A stretch of 53,345 bases of DNA from an uncultured Ectothiorhodospiraceae bacterium (lineage in GTDB: Bacteria > Pseudomonadota > Gammaproteobacteria > Nitrococcales > Nitrococcaceae), in assembly GCA_913061005.1 (NCBI GenBank), contig CAJXSH010000011.1:1-53345 (forward strand), in the 5' to 3' direction. Below are positions 32,589 to 41,359 of the stretch, in pieces (position 1 is the stretch's first letter; each line of letters begins with the position of its first letter). Below the pieces are notes generated by a model. The model saw only the letters and a program-made list of their open reading frames with translations. It did not search any database and was not told the origin of the DNA. Position numbers and translations under genes: made by a program.

Positions 32589-34299
32589 ACTCATCCCCTA
32601 CCTGCGGATGCTGCGCCGCTACCGCGGCCAGCTGGCCCTGGGCGCGGTCCTGATGCTTGCCACCGCGGCGTCGGGCATTGGTCTGCTGGCGCTCTCGGGC
32701 TGGTTCATTACCGCAACGGCTGTCACCGGCGCGTTACTGGCGGCCGGGGTCGCCGCCAGCCTCGAAATCTACATCCCTGGCGGGGGCATTCGGGCGTTTG
32801 CCGTGACCCGGACAGCCGCCCGATATTTTGAGCGCATTACCAATCACGACAGCGTCCTGCGGCTATTGCGGGATCTGCGCGGACGGGTATTCCGCCGGCT
32901 CGCGGCCACCAGCGCCGAGGACCGGGCGGATTTTGCCAGCGGCGAGCTGCTCAATCGGCTGACCACCGATGTGGATCGGCTCGATGGGCTGTTCCTGCGG
33001 GGACTGGCGCCGCCTCTGGTGGCGTTCCTGGCCATTCTGATCGTCGCCGCCCTGTTGAGCATCGGCAGCCCTTTGGTGGCCTTGCCGGCGGGCGGGGCAT
33101 TGCTGGTGATCGCCGGCATGGCGCTGCTCACCGCCTGGCAACAAGGACAGCAGTCGACCACCCGCCTTGCCGGCGCCCAGGCCGACCTGCGCGCCGGGCT
33201 GATCGACCATATCCACGGGCTTGGCACCTTGCTTGCGTTTGGCAGCCTGAGCGCACATCAGCGACGACTGGATGATCTGGAGACGACAAGCCGTCAGGCC
33301 GAGGCCGGGCTTGCCATGGCCATGGCCCGGCGCGAGGCGTTTTTGCATGGTGCCGTGCAACTGGTGGCGGTCGGTGTGCTGCTGGCCGCCCTGTGGCTTT
33401 TCCATCGCGGTGCGGTCACCGGAGCCGTCGCGGTGATGATGCCACTCGCCGTTCTGGCGCTTCTCGAACCCGTCGGGGTCCTCCCGGGCGCGGGGCTCAA
33501 CCTCGCCCACGCCCGGGCATCGGCGGTGCGGCTGGATGATGGGCTGGCCCGGGTTGGCCCCGACGGCCCGGCCCGGGCATCCGGCGATGTACCCGACAAC
33601 GCCGGCGACACGGGTGGGGCGGCATCGGGGCCGGTCGATGTCCAGATCGACGGGCTCACGATCACCCGGGGCGCCGGCGCTCGGGTGGTCGATGGCCTTA
33701 GCCTTGCCATCGCCGCCGGCGAGCATCTCGCCATGATCGGCCCCTCGGGCTGTGGCAAATCCACGCTGGCTCTGGCCCTTTCCGGACAGATCCAGCCCGA
33801 TCAAGGCAAGATCACGCTCGATGGCACACCCATGGCGGAGATGTCGGCGGCTCAGCGCATCCACCAGGTGGCCTTTCTCACCCAGCAGACCGAACTGTTC
33901 AGCGGTTCGTTGCAGGATAATCTGCAAATCGCCAACCCCTCCGCCACCGATGCCGATTTCTGGCGCGTGCTCGAGGCCGTGGCACTGGATGGCTTTGCCC
34001 GATCGCTGCCCGAGGGCCTTGATACCTGGGTGGGTGAGTCCGGCACCAGCCTGTCCGGTGGACAGGCCCGCCGTGTGGCACTGGCACGGCTGATGCTCCG
34101 CGACCCGTCGCTGGTGATCCTCGACGAGCCCTTCTCGGGTCTGGATGCCGGGACGGCCCGGCACATCGATCAGGCGCTGACCGACTGGCTGGCCAACCGC
34201 ACGGCCCTGCTGCTGGGCCATGCCGAAACGGCATTGCCGCAGGCCGACCGACTCGTCGAGATGCGGGCCGGACAGGCGCAGCAGACCACGCCGGGATAG
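32581..34299 (+). CDS. cydC: CydC-type ABC transporter subunit
   Basis: The 572-residue partner of CydD has a membrane domain (about 15-300) with LLALSGWFITATAVTG and RAFAVTRTAARYFERITNHD, typical of CydC, and an ATPase with Walker A GPSGCGKSTL, signature LSGGQARRVALAR and Walker B VILDEPFSGLD. A hydrophilic insert of about 30 residues (G/D/A-rich) precedes the ATPase. ATG 32581 overlaps the cydD stop. A sigma-54-like motif inside the gene (33222) is judged fortuitous. Confidence 0.92.
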   Translation: MHELIPYLRMLRRYRGQLALGAVLMLATAASGIGLLALSGWFITATAVTGALLAAGVAASLEIYIPGGGIRAFAVTRTAARYFERITNHDSVLRLLRDLRGRVFRRLAATSAEDRADFASGELLNRLTTDVDRLDGLFLRGLAPPLVAFLAILIVAALLSIGSPLVALPAGGALLVIAGMALLTAWQQGQQSTTRLAGAQADLRAGLIDHIHGLGTLLAFGSLSAHQRRLDDLETTSRQAEAGLAMAMARREAFLHGAVQLVAVGVLLAALWLFHRGAVTGAVAVMMPLAVLALLEPVGVLPGAGLNLAHARASAVRLDDGLARVGPDGPARASGDVPDNAGDTGGAASGPVDVQIDGLTITRGAGARVVDGLSLAIAAGEHLAMIGPSGCGKSTLALALSGQIQPDQGKITLDGTPMAEMSAAQRIHQVAFLTQQTELFSGSLQDNLQIANPSATDADFWRVLEAVALDGFARSLPEGLDTWVGESGTSLSGGQARRVALARLMLRDPSLVILDEPFSGLDAGTARHIDQALTDWLANRTALLLGHAETALPQADRLVEMRAGQAQQTTPG

Positions 34300-34361
34300 G
34301 ACGGCCGAGCCGGGGTTGGGGTAGGATAGCGGGTCTTGTTCAGTAGAAGAGACCACGCAGA

Positions 34362-35423
34362 ATGGCCCATCATATTGCCCTTATCCCTGGCGACGGCATT
34401 GGCAAGGAAGTCACCCCCGCCGGCGTGCGCTGCCTGGAGGCACTGGCCCGGCGCCCGGGACTGGATTTCGAATTCTCCGAGTTTCCCTACTCCTGCGAGT
34501 ACTACGCCCGCCATGGCCAGATGATGCCGGATGATGGCATCGAGACGTTGCGGCCCCACGATGCCATTCTGCTGGGGGCAGTGGGCTATCCCGGAGTGCC
34601 CGATCATGTCTCGCTATGGGGCCTGCTTTTGCCCATCCGTCGGGCATTTCAACAGTACGTCAACCTGCGCCCGGTGCGCCTTTTGCGTGGCCTGACATCG
34701 GCGCTGCGTGACCGCGGCCCCGAAGACATCAACTACCTGGTGGTGCGCGAGAACAACGAGGGCGAGTACTCCGACATCGGTGGCCGCCTCTACGACGGAC
34801 TGCCCGAGGCAATGGCCATCCAGGCCAATGTCATCACCCGCAAGGGCAGCGAGCGGATACTCGACTACGCCTTCCGGACCGCGCAGGCGCGTCCCCGCAA
34901 GCAGCTGGCCTATGCCACCAAATCCAACGGCATCAAACACAGCATGCCCTTCTGGGACGAGCAGGTTGCCGCCATGGCCGAACGCTTCGACGATGTGAGT
35001 GTCGAGCAGTACCACGTCGACATCCTGGCGGCCAACTTTGTCACCCACCCGGACTGGTTCGACGTGGTGGTGGGCACCAACCTGTTCGGCGACATCCTCT
35101 CGGATCTCGGGCCGGCCACGGCGGGCGGCATCGGTGTTGCCCCGTCGGCCAACATCAACCCGGATCCGGCCGTGCCCTCAATGTTCGAGCCAGTCCACGG
35201 CTCGGCCCCGGATATCGCCGGACAAGGTGTTGCCAACCCCATCGCCATGATCTGGTCGGTCGTCATGATGCTCGAAGACCTGGGCGAGCAGTCCGCCGCC
35301 GATGACCTGATGGGCGCCATGGAAAATGTCACCCATGAAGGGCGGGTCCTGACCCGCGACCTGGGCGGGACGGCATCGACCAACGAATTCACCGACCGGC
35401 TCCTCGCCGAGCTCAAGGGCTGA
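34362..35423 (+). CDS. Tartrate/D-malate dehydrogenase family (TtuC/DmlA-like)
   Basis: The 353-residue NAD-dependent decarboxylating dehydrogenase of the isocitrate/isopropylmalate superfamily has IALIPGDGIGKEVTPAG, the TtuC/DmlA-type GAVGYPGVPDHVSLWGLL (in place of the isopropylmalate loop), YVNLRPVR, VVRENNEGEYSDIG and the metal Asp residues in NLFGDILSDLGPA. Members oxidise D-malate, L-tartrate or meso-tartrate. It stands 22 nt before the tartrate-dehydratase-like gene, favouring tartrate metabolism. Confidence 0.9.
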   Translation: MAHHIALIPGDGIGKEVTPAGVRCLEALARRPGLDFEFSEFPYSCEYYARHGQMMPDDGIETLRPHDAILLGAVGYPGVPDHVSLWGLLLPIRRAFQQYVNLRPVRLLRGLTSALRDRGPEDINYLVVRENNEGEYSDIGGRLYDGLPEAMAIQANVITRKGSERILDYAFRTAQARPRKQLAYATKSNGIKHSMPFWDEQVAAMAERFDDVSVEQYHVDILAANFVTHPDWFDVVVGTNLFGDILSDLGPATAGGIGVAPSANINPDPAVPSMFEPVHGSAPDIAGQGVANPIAMIWSVVMMLEDLGEQSAADDLMGAMENVTHEGRVLTRDLGGTASTNEFTDRLLAELKG

Positions 35424-35444
35424 GTCAGAACAGGGCAGCGCCGC

Positions 35445-36611
35445 ATGAAAATCACCGACATCCGCGAGGCCAGGGCTTCCATCGCCTCGCCCATCGCCAA
35501 CGCCTACATCGACTTCAGCAAGATGGACGTCTCGGTAGTGGCGATCCACACCGATGTGATCCGCGACGGCCAGCCCGTCGTGGGCTATGGCTTCAACTCC
35601 AATGGCCGGTATGCCCAACAGGGCCTGCTGAGGGATCGCTTTATTCCGCGGCTGCGGGATGCAACGGCTGAGATGATCGTCGATGAAACCGGCGAGAACC
35701 TGGATCCATTCCGGATCTGGGAGATCCTCATGCAAAACGAAAAGCCCGGCGGCCATGGCGAGCGATCGGTGGCGGTGGGCGTACTCGATATGGCGGTCTG
35801 GGACATTGTCGCCAAAATCGAGGCCCGCCCCCTGGCGCAGGTCCTGGCAGAGCGCTTTGGTGATGGCAGCACCGATGCGCGCGTCGCCGTCTATGCGGCC
35901 GGCGGATACTACTACCCCGATGACGACCTCGAGCGACTGCGAGAAGAAATGCGTGGGTATCTGGCGCTTGGTTATACCGCCACCAAGATGAAAATCGGTG
36001 GCGTACCGCTGGCGGATGACCTGCGGCGCATCGACGCCGCGCTCGAGGTGATCGAAAAGCCCGAGTGCCTTGCTGTGGACGCCAACGGGCGTTTTGACGA
36101 GGCCACGACACTCGCCTATGCCCGGGGGATGGCGCACTACGGGCTGCGTTGGTTTGAAGAAGCGGGCGACCCGCTCGACTACGAAATACAAAAAGCACTC
36201 GGCAAGGCGTACAGCGGGGCCACGGCGACCGGCGAGAATCTGTTTTCGCATCAGGACGTCCGAAACCTCATGCGCTATGCCGGCATGCGAGCCGACCGGG
36301 ACATCCTGCAGATGGACCCGGTGCTCTCGTATGGGCTGGTCGAATACCTGCGCATGCTCGATGAGCTGCGGGCCGCCGGCTTCTCGACGCGCAACTGCAT
36401 CCCCCACGGGGGCCATCAATTTGCACTCAACATCGCCGCGGGGCTCAAGCTCGGCGGCAATGAAAGCTACCCCCGGGTGTTTGCACCGTTTGGTGGCTTT
36501 GCCGATAGCACACCCATCGAGGATGGCCATGTTCGCATTCCCGATATGCCGGGTATCGGCTTCGAGGACAAGGCGGCGCTCATGGATACGCTGCGGGCCC
36601 ATCTCGACTGA
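35445..36611 (+). CDS. Enolase-superfamily dehydratase, D-tartrate dehydratase-like
   Basis: The 388-residue member of the mandelate racemase/muconate lactonizing group has an alpha/beta N-terminal cap and a TIM barrel with the KxK base motif TKMKIGG (about residues 182-184), the metal ligands in AVDANGRFD, WFEEAGDP and TGENLFS, and a HGGHQFALN acid/base segment (about 322). These match the D-tartrate dehydratase subfamily described in Bradyrhizobium, which yields oxaloacetate. Substrate assignment is by motif and context only. Confidence 0.83.
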   Translation: MKITDIREARASIASPIANAYIDFSKMDVSVVAIHTDVIRDGQPVVGYGFNSNGRYAQQGLLRDRFIPRLRDATAEMIVDETGENLDPFRIWEILMQNEKPGGHGERSVAVGVLDMAVWDIVAKIEARPLAQVLAERFGDGSTDARVAVYAAGGYYYPDDDLERLREEMRGYLALGYTATKMKIGGVPLADDLRRIDAALEVIEKPECLAVDANGRFDEATTLAYARGMAHYGLRWFEEAGDPLDYEIQKALGKAYSGATATGENLFSHQDVRNLMRYAGMRADRDILQMDPVLSYGLVEYLRMLDELRAAGFSTRNCIPHGGHQFALNIAAGLKLGGNESYPRVFAPFGGFADSTPIEDGHVRIPDMPGIGFEDKAALMDTLRAHLD

Positions 36612-36621
36612 GTGGTCCGGC

Positions 36622-37068
36622 TCATACTCGGGGGCCACCGCGGCGATGTTTGATCCGTCGGATCAGTTGCTTGCAATCGATGCTGATCACCCCCTCCTTG
36701 CCAAAAAAGTGCCGGGTGACAAAGGCATCGAGATCGGCTTCGGTGTCGGTGAGGGTGTGGATGTGCAGGCTCTGCATATCACTCATTAAATACAGACTGA
36801 CGACCTCCGGCGCGGCACCCAGGGTCTGTGCATAGCGCTCGATGACATCGGGGCGAAGGCGCGCGTCGACAAACGCCGAGACCGCTCGACCCATCTTTAC
36901 CGGGTTGACCACCGCCGTGAATTTCTCGATCACGCCCTCATCCACCAGCTGCTGGATACGCGCTCTGGTGTAGCCCCGCGAAAGCCCCACCCGGCGGCCG
37001 ATCTCGGCAAAGCTCATGCGGCTGTCTTCGATGAGCAGCTCCAGAATCGCCCGATCGTTCGCGTCCAT
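36622..37068 (-). CDS. Lrp/AsnC-family regulator
   Basis: The 148-residue regulator has an HTH of about 60 residues (MDANDRAILELLIEDSRMSF, VGLSRGYTRARIQQLVDEGVI) and a C-terminal RAM/ferredoxin-like sensor domain. ATG 37068 has GGAGG seven bases upstream. It converges with the dehydratase gene 11 nt away and diverges from the TRAP operon, so it probably controls the tartrate/dicarboxylate genes. Confidence 0.9.
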   Translation of the reverse strand: MDANDRAILELLIEDSRMSFAEIGRRVGLSRGYTRARIQQLVDEGVIEKFTAVVNPVKMGRAVSAFVDARLRPDVIERYAQTLGAAPEVVSLYLMSDMQSLHIHTLTDTEADLDAFVTRHFFGKEGVISIDCKQLIRRIKHRRGGPRV

Positions 37069-37263
37069 GTTTCGGCCTCCCATGACGGGCACCTCATCGG
37101 CGCATCCGGTCCGATTCGGTGCCTGGCTTACGGCTGCAAAGACAGCCGGTGTTTTTGATGCAAGAAGCACTCCAGGACCGGGTTCGGCCCGGACAATCGA
37201 GCGCCGAAGGGCGTTTGACTGATCAATTGTTCTCTCACCGGCCCCGAGGCCGGCACCGGCATA

Positions 37264-37276
37264 GTGCAGGTGCACC
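37264..37276. promoter_or_regulatory. Candidate upstream activator site for TRAP operon
   Basis: GTGCAGGTGCACC, with dyad GTGCA-GG-TGCAC, lies about 110 nt before the predicted transcription start, a normal position for a sigma-54 enhancer. The same 13-mer precedes the ABC-operon promoter (14000-14012). Confidence 0.4.
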
Positions 37277-37356
37277 AGGCTCGCCCACCGTGGAAAAACA
37301 CCGCTTATGGCAATCAAGTCACTGTTTTTGTGGCCGTTTTTGAGCGATCGGCAGGA

Positions 37357-37373
37357 TTGGCACGGCTATTGCG
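37357..37373 (+). promoter_or_regulatory. Sigma-54-like (-24/-12) promoter of TRAP operon
   Basis: TTGGCACGGCTATTGCG fits the RpoN consensus YTGGCACG-N4-TTGC in every fixed position, with GG (37359-37360) and GC (37371-37372) ten bases apart. It lies 58 nt before the dctP-type ATG. TRAP/Dct dicarboxylate systems are classically RpoN-dependent. Confidence 0.75.
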
Positions 37374-37430
37374 AAGAACCCGGGTGCAGTCGGGGCATTT
37401 CCCGATCAATTCTGCAGCGAGGTATTTGAC

Positions 37431-38528
37431 ATGAGCATGAAACGACGCGATTTCCTCAAGGCCGGCGCCGGTGTGGGTGCCGGCGTCCTCGGCGCACCGA
37501 TGGTCGCCAAATCCCAGTCCAGCCAGACGTTCACCTGGCGGATGACCAACGCCTACCCGCCGGAGTCCCCCTTTTATGTCAGCGGACCGGGCAGCCCGGA
37601 AGATTTCTGTCGCAAGGTCGAGGCGATGTCCGGTGGTCGGCTTCGGATTCAACACTTTGCCGCCGGCGAACTGATTCCAGCCCTCGAGGGCTACGAGGCC
37701 GTCTCGGCCGGCACCGTCGAGATGAACGCCGCCAACGCCTACTTCTGGGCGGGTCAGATCCCCGCCGCGCAGTACTTCACCACCGTCCCCTTCGGGATGA
37801 ACTTCCAGGGCATGAACGCCTGGCTCTACCACGGCGGCGGCCTGGAGCTGTGGCACGAGCTTTATGCCGACCGCGGGTTGGTGGCCTTCCCAATGGGGAA
37901 TACCGGGGTGCAGATGACCGGCTGGTTCCGCGAGCCCATCACATCCGTGGACGACTTTGACGGCTTGACCATGCGCATCCCCGGACTTGCGGGCAAGGTC
38001 TATGCCGAGCTGGGTGTGAACGTACGGCTGCTGCCGGGCGGCGAAATCTTCCCGGCACTGGAGCGTGGCGTGATTGATGCTGCCGAATTTGTCGGGCCCT
38101 ACCAGGACCGGCGGCTCGGCCTGCATCAGGCAGCCCAGTACTACTACACCACCGGCTGGCATGAACCGAGCAATGCCACGGAGTTGCTGATCAACGCCGA
38201 TGCCTGGGCGGAATTGCCCGATGATCTCAAGGCAATCGTTCGCACCGCCGCCATGGCCTGCAATCTCGAAAGCCACACCTGGTCCGAGGCCAATAACTCG
38301 GACGCGCTGACCGATCTGGTCAACAACGAGGGCGTGATTGCCGACACGCTCCCTGAATCGGTCGTCGCTCGTCTGCGAGAGGTCACCATGGATGTCCTCG
38401 AGCAGGGGGCCGCGGCGGATGCGGAAACCCGCAAGGTGCATGACGCCTACTTTGCCTTTCTCGACAAACACGCCTCCTGGGCGGCGTTGAGCGAAGGCCC
38501 GGTGCAGCAGTTCCTGAGCAATAGCTAG
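37431..38528 (+). CDS. TRAP transporter substrate-binding protein (TakP-like)
   Basis: The 365-residue periplasmic protein has a twin-arginine signal (RRDFLKAGAG, residues 5-14) and the DctP fold. GLTMRIPGLAGKVYAELG, LLPGGEIFPALERGVIDAAE and GWHEPSNATELLIN resemble the TakP subgroup that binds 2-oxo acids with a cation. ATG 37431 and 37437 both give the same signal. Together with tartrate enzymes, a hydroxy- or oxo-dicarboxylate substrate is likely. It is followed by a stable hairpin and the DctQ/M genes. Confidence 0.9.
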   Translation: MSMKRRDFLKAGAGVGAGVLGAPMVAKSQSSQTFTWRMTNAYPPESPFYVSGPGSPEDFCRKVEAMSGGRLRIQHFAAGELIPALEGYEAVSAGTVEMNAANAYFWAGQIPAAQYFTTVPFGMNFQGMNAWLYHGGGLELWHELYADRGLVAFPMGNTGVQMTGWFREPITSVDDFDGLTMRIPGLAGKVYAELGVNVRLLPGGEIFPALERGVIDAAEFVGPYQDRRLGLHQAAQYYYTTGWHEPSNATELLINADAWAELPDDLKAIVRTAAMACNLESHTWSEANNSDALTDLVNNEGVIADTLPESVVARLREVTMDVLEQGAAADAETRKVHDAYFAFLDKHASWAALSEGPVQQFLSNS

Positions 38529-38549
38529 GCAAACCGCTGGCCCCGTTGG

Positions 38550-38581
38550 CACGGGCGGAGCGTCCCGGACCTCCGCCCGTG
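38550..38581 (+). repeat. Stable hairpin between dctP- and dctQ-type genes
   Basis: CACGGGCGGAG and CTCCGCCCGTG form a perfect 11-bp stem with a 10-nt loop in the 92-nt gap. There is no T-tract. Position suggests partial termination or protection of the upstream message, giving more binding protein than membrane subunits. Confidence 0.65.
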
Positions 38582-38620
38582 GCCTCTGGCATCAGCTCGG
38601 TCAACACCTGGAGGCGAACG

Positions 38621-39181
38621 ATGCAATCGTTGATCAACACCATTGCCACCATCCTCGAAGCCAGCGGCTGGTTGGCCAAGGCCTGTGCGTTGGTTCTTGT
38701 CGCGCTGGTCACGGCCAATGTTTTTGCCCGCTATTTCCTCAGTGCCGGCAATGTCGGCCTTCAAGAGCTGGAATGGCATTTGATTTCACCCATCGCACTG
38801 CTGGGCATGTCCTATGCGCTGCAACATGGCGAACATGTCCGCGTGGATGTCTTCTACGAGAAGATGAGCGAGCAGACGCGCATTCTCGTCGACATGCTGA
38901 CCGCCGTGCTGACCTTCGCCGTGGGGGCCTATCTGGCCTGGGTGTCCATCCCTTACGTCGAATCCTCGTTTGCCATGGGACAGGGCTCACCCGACCCGGG
39001 CGGTCTGCCGCATCGATTCCTGCTCAAGGCGTTCATCCCCATTGGCTTCGGGCTGTTGGCGCTGCAGGCGATCTCCGCCCTGCTACAGGCTCTGGCGCGG
39101 TTTCGCCACTGTCTTGAGGGACGGGCATCCCGTTCGACCAACCTTGCCAATACCGCCCGACTGGCGGAGGAAAACCGTTGA
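38621..39181 (+). CDS. TRAP transporter small permease (DctQ type)
   Basis: The 186-residue membrane protein has four predicted helices, and the family segments VTANVFARYFLSAGNVGLQELEWHL and YALQHGEHVRVDVFYEKM. ATG 38621 follows GGAGGCGAACG, an ideal ribosome site. It overlaps the DctM-type gene by 4 nt. Confidence 0.92.
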   Translation: MQSLINTIATILEASGWLAKACALVLVALVTANVFARYFLSAGNVGLQELEWHLISPIALLGMSYALQHGEHVRVDVFYEKMSEQTRILVDMLTAVLTFAVGAYLAWVSIPYVESSFAMGQGSPDPGGLPHRFLLKAFIPIGFGLLALQAISALLQALARFRHCLEGRASRSTNLANTARLAEENR

Positions 39182-40503
39182 GCCCTCAAGAAATCCTTGC
39201 ACTGCTCATGCTCGCGGGGTTCATGGGCATGATCTTTATCGGGATTCCGGTTGGTATCTCGCTGGCGGTGTCGGGCCTTGTGTTCGGCTATCTAGGGTTC
39301 GGATCATCCCTTTTCGGACTCCTGCCTTCGCGGATTTACGGGGTTGTCACCAACTACACCCTGCTTGCCATCCCGCTTTTTGTCTTCATGGGGGTGATGC
39401 TCGAGAAATCGCGTATCGCCGATGCACTGCTCGAGACGATGGGGCATGCCATGGGCAGTCTGCGTGGCGGCATGGGTATCGCGATTGTCCTGGTCGGGGT
39501 GTTGATGGGTGCGGCAACGGGCATTGTGGGCGCCACCGTGGTCACCGTCGGGCTTTTGACCCTGCCGGTATTGATGCGGCGCGGTTACAGCAACGGACTT
39601 GCCTGCGGGACGATTTGCGCTTCGGGCACGCTTGGGCAGATCCTGCCGCCGAGTCTTGTGCTCATCCTTTTATCCGACATCCTCGGCGAGTCGGTGGGGA
39701 GTCTTTTTGCCGCCGCGCTGATCCCGGGCCTTATGCTGGCAGGGGTGTATGTCATCTATCTCATCGGCCTTGGCTGGCTCCGGCCCGAGGTGGCACCAGC
39801 CATCCCCGCCGATGAGCGCGCCGAGATCAGTGGATGGGCCTTGATCGGACATATTGCACGCTCGGTGGCGCCCACGCTGCTTTTGGTCTTTGCGGTGCTG
39901 GGTTCCATCATTGGCGGCGTGGCCGCGCCGACCGAGGCTGCTTCGATGGGCGCCGCAGGCAGCCTGCTGATCGCCCTGGCCAGCCGCCGTTTGAACTGGT
40001 CGGTGCTCACGCAAACCCTCAAGGGGACAGTGAGCATCTCGGCGATGGTCTTTTTCATCCTCATGTGTGCCCAACCCTTTGCCCTGGCATTCCGGGGTCT
40101 GGGCGGCGAGCACCTGGTCGAGGCTTTGTTCGCCATGATCCCCGGCGGACTGACCGCCGAGCTGTTGTTCATGATGCTGCTGCTTTTTGTGCTGGGCTTT
40201 TTCCTGGAGTGGATTGAGATCTCCTATATTGCGCTGCCCATGTTCCTGCCCATTTTCCAGGCGGCGGATGTCGATATGGTCTGGTTGGGTATTCTGGTGG
40301 CCATGAATCTGCAGGCTTCGTTTCTGACACCGCCATTTGGCTGGGCGTTGTTCTTTCTCAAAGGGGTGGCGCCCGAGGGCATCACCACCCGGGATATCTA
40401 CGTCGGGGTCCTGCCTTTCATCGGGCTACAAGTCATTGCCCTCGGACTGCTCTTTGTCTTTCCGCAAATGGCAACCTGGTTGCCGGCGGCGATCGGGTGG
40501 TAG
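39178..40503 (+). CDS. TRAP transporter large permease (DctM type)
   Basis: The 441-residue protein with about 12 helices is the ion-coupled translocator. It carries the repeated TRAP motifs (SLRGGMGIAIVLVGVLMGAA, GTLGQILPPSLVLILLSD, AAPTEAASMGAAGSL). The start is a TTG at 39178 within the dctQ-type stop (TTGA), with GGAGG seven bases upstream. It forms one transporter with the two preceding genes. Confidence 0.93.
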   Translation: MSPQEILALLMLAGFMGMIFIGIPVGISLAVSGLVFGYLGFGSSLFGLLPSRIYGVVTNYTLLAIPLFVFMGVMLEKSRIADALLETMGHAMGSLRGGMGIAIVLVGVLMGAATGIVGATVVTVGLLTLPVLMRRGYSNGLACGTICASGTLGQILPPSLVLILLSDILGESVGSLFAAALIPGLMLAGVYVIYLIGLGWLRPEVAPAIPADERAEISGWALIGHIARSVAPTLLLVFAVLGSIIGGVAAPTEAASMGAAGSLLIALASRRLNWSVLTQTLKGTVSISAMVFFILMCAQPFALAFRGLGGEHLVEALFAMIPGGLTAELLFMMLLLFVLGFFLEWIEISYIALPMFLPIFQAADVDMVWLGILVAMNLQASFLTPPFGWALFFLKGVAPEGITTRDIYVGVLPFIGLQVIALGLLFVFPQMATWLPAAIGW

Positions 40504-40506
40504 GCC

Positions 40507-41346
40507 ATGGAACTTCTCGGGCAATACAACGGATTCTGGCTGCTGGGACTGGCGCTTTCGTTGCTCGCAACGGGCCTGGTCGCCGGCATACTGGCCGGCC
40601 TGCTGGGCGTCGGCGGTGGCATTGTCATCGTCCCGGTGCTCTACCATCTGTTCACCCTGCTGCAAGTGGATGACGCGGTTCGCATGCACATGGCCGTTGG
40701 CACATCCCTTGCCACCATCATCCCGACCTCGATCATGTCGGCGAGGGCCCATTACCGCAAAGGGGCGATGGACCTGGCACTTCTGCGATCCCTCGGGCCG
40801 GCGGTTTTGGTGGGCGCGGTTGTGGGTGGCTTTCTCGGCAGCCTTTTTGGCGGTGATGTGTTGGGTTTCATTTTTGCAGCGATTGCGCTGGTGGTCGCCG
40901 CGAACATGGCTTTTCGCGCCGAGGGGACATCGCTGGCCAAAGACCTCCCCGGGCGTATCGGTCGCAGCGCCATGGGCGTTGGGATTGGCTCGATTTCGGC
41001 GGTGATGGGGATCGGCGGCGGCACGTTGGGTGTGCCGGTGCTCTCGGCTTTCAGCTTTCCGATTCGACGGGCCGTGGGCACCGCATCGGCGCTGGGGCTG
41101 CTCATCGGCGTCCCCGGCGCCGCCGGGTTTGTCCTGGCGGGCCTTGGCGTAGCCGAGCGCCCACCGGGCAGCCTTGGTTATATCAACCTGATCGGCTTTC
41201 TTTTGATTGTCCCGCTGACCATGCGCATGGCCCCGGTGGGGGCCAACCTGGCCCATCGCATCAATCCGGTCTGGTTGCGTCGGGCCTTTGCAATCTTTCT
41301 GGCAGCGACCGCGCTTCGCATGTTTCTGGATCTTTTCAACGGCTAA
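40507..41346 (+). CDS. TauE/SafE-family permease
   Basis: The 279-residue membrane protein has about eight helices and the two duplicated family motifs: GLLGVGGGIVIVPVLYHLF and AVGTSLATIIPTS in the first half, MGIGGGTLGVPVLSAFSFP and AVGTASALGLLIGVPG in the second. TauE/SafE proteins move sulfite, sulfoacetate or other organic anions, often exporting. It begins 3 nt after the DctM-type gene and likely belongs to the same operon. Confidence 0.9.
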   Translation: MELLGQYNGFWLLGLALSLLATGLVAGILAGLLGVGGGIVIVPVLYHLFTLLQVDDAVRMHMAVGTSLATIIPTSIMSARAHYRKGAMDLALLRSLGPAVLVGAVVGGFLGSLFGGDVLGFIFAAIALVVAANMAFRAEGTSLAKDLPGRIGRSAMGVGIGSISAVMGIGGGTLGVPVLSAFSFPIRRAVGTASALGLLIGVPGAAGFVLAGLGVAERPPGSLGYINLIGFLLIVPLTMRMAPVGANLAHRINPVWLRRAFAIFLAATALRMFLDLFNG

Positions 41347-41359
41347 AAGCAGGACGTCC

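Larger units (their letters stand above)
37069..37430. other. Regulatory intergenic region between lrp-type regulator and TRAP operon
   Basis: This 362-nt stretch has no credible gene. It holds the sigma-54-like promoter at 37357-37373, the shared dyad at 37264-37276 and several A/T-rich tracts (37293-37299, 37324-37342) that could allow DNA bending between an activator site and the promoter. A promoter for the divergent regulator must also lie here, but I could not place it with confidence. Confidence 0.6.

Noticed and set aside
33222-33236. TGGCAC-N5-TTGC match inside cydC
   Set aside because: It is inside coding sequence with no gene start downstream at suitable distance. It shows that the motif can arise by chance here, and I lowered confidence in intergenic sites accordingly.
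37215-37229. RutR-like site (TTGACTGATCAATTG) before the TRAP operon
   Set aside because: Only the inner six bases are palindromic; outer arms mismatch, so it was not called an operator.
40698-40712. TGGCAC-N5-TTGC match inside the TauE/SafE gene
   Set aside because: It encodes the conserved VGTSLA motif of the family and lies inside the gene, so codon constraint explains it.
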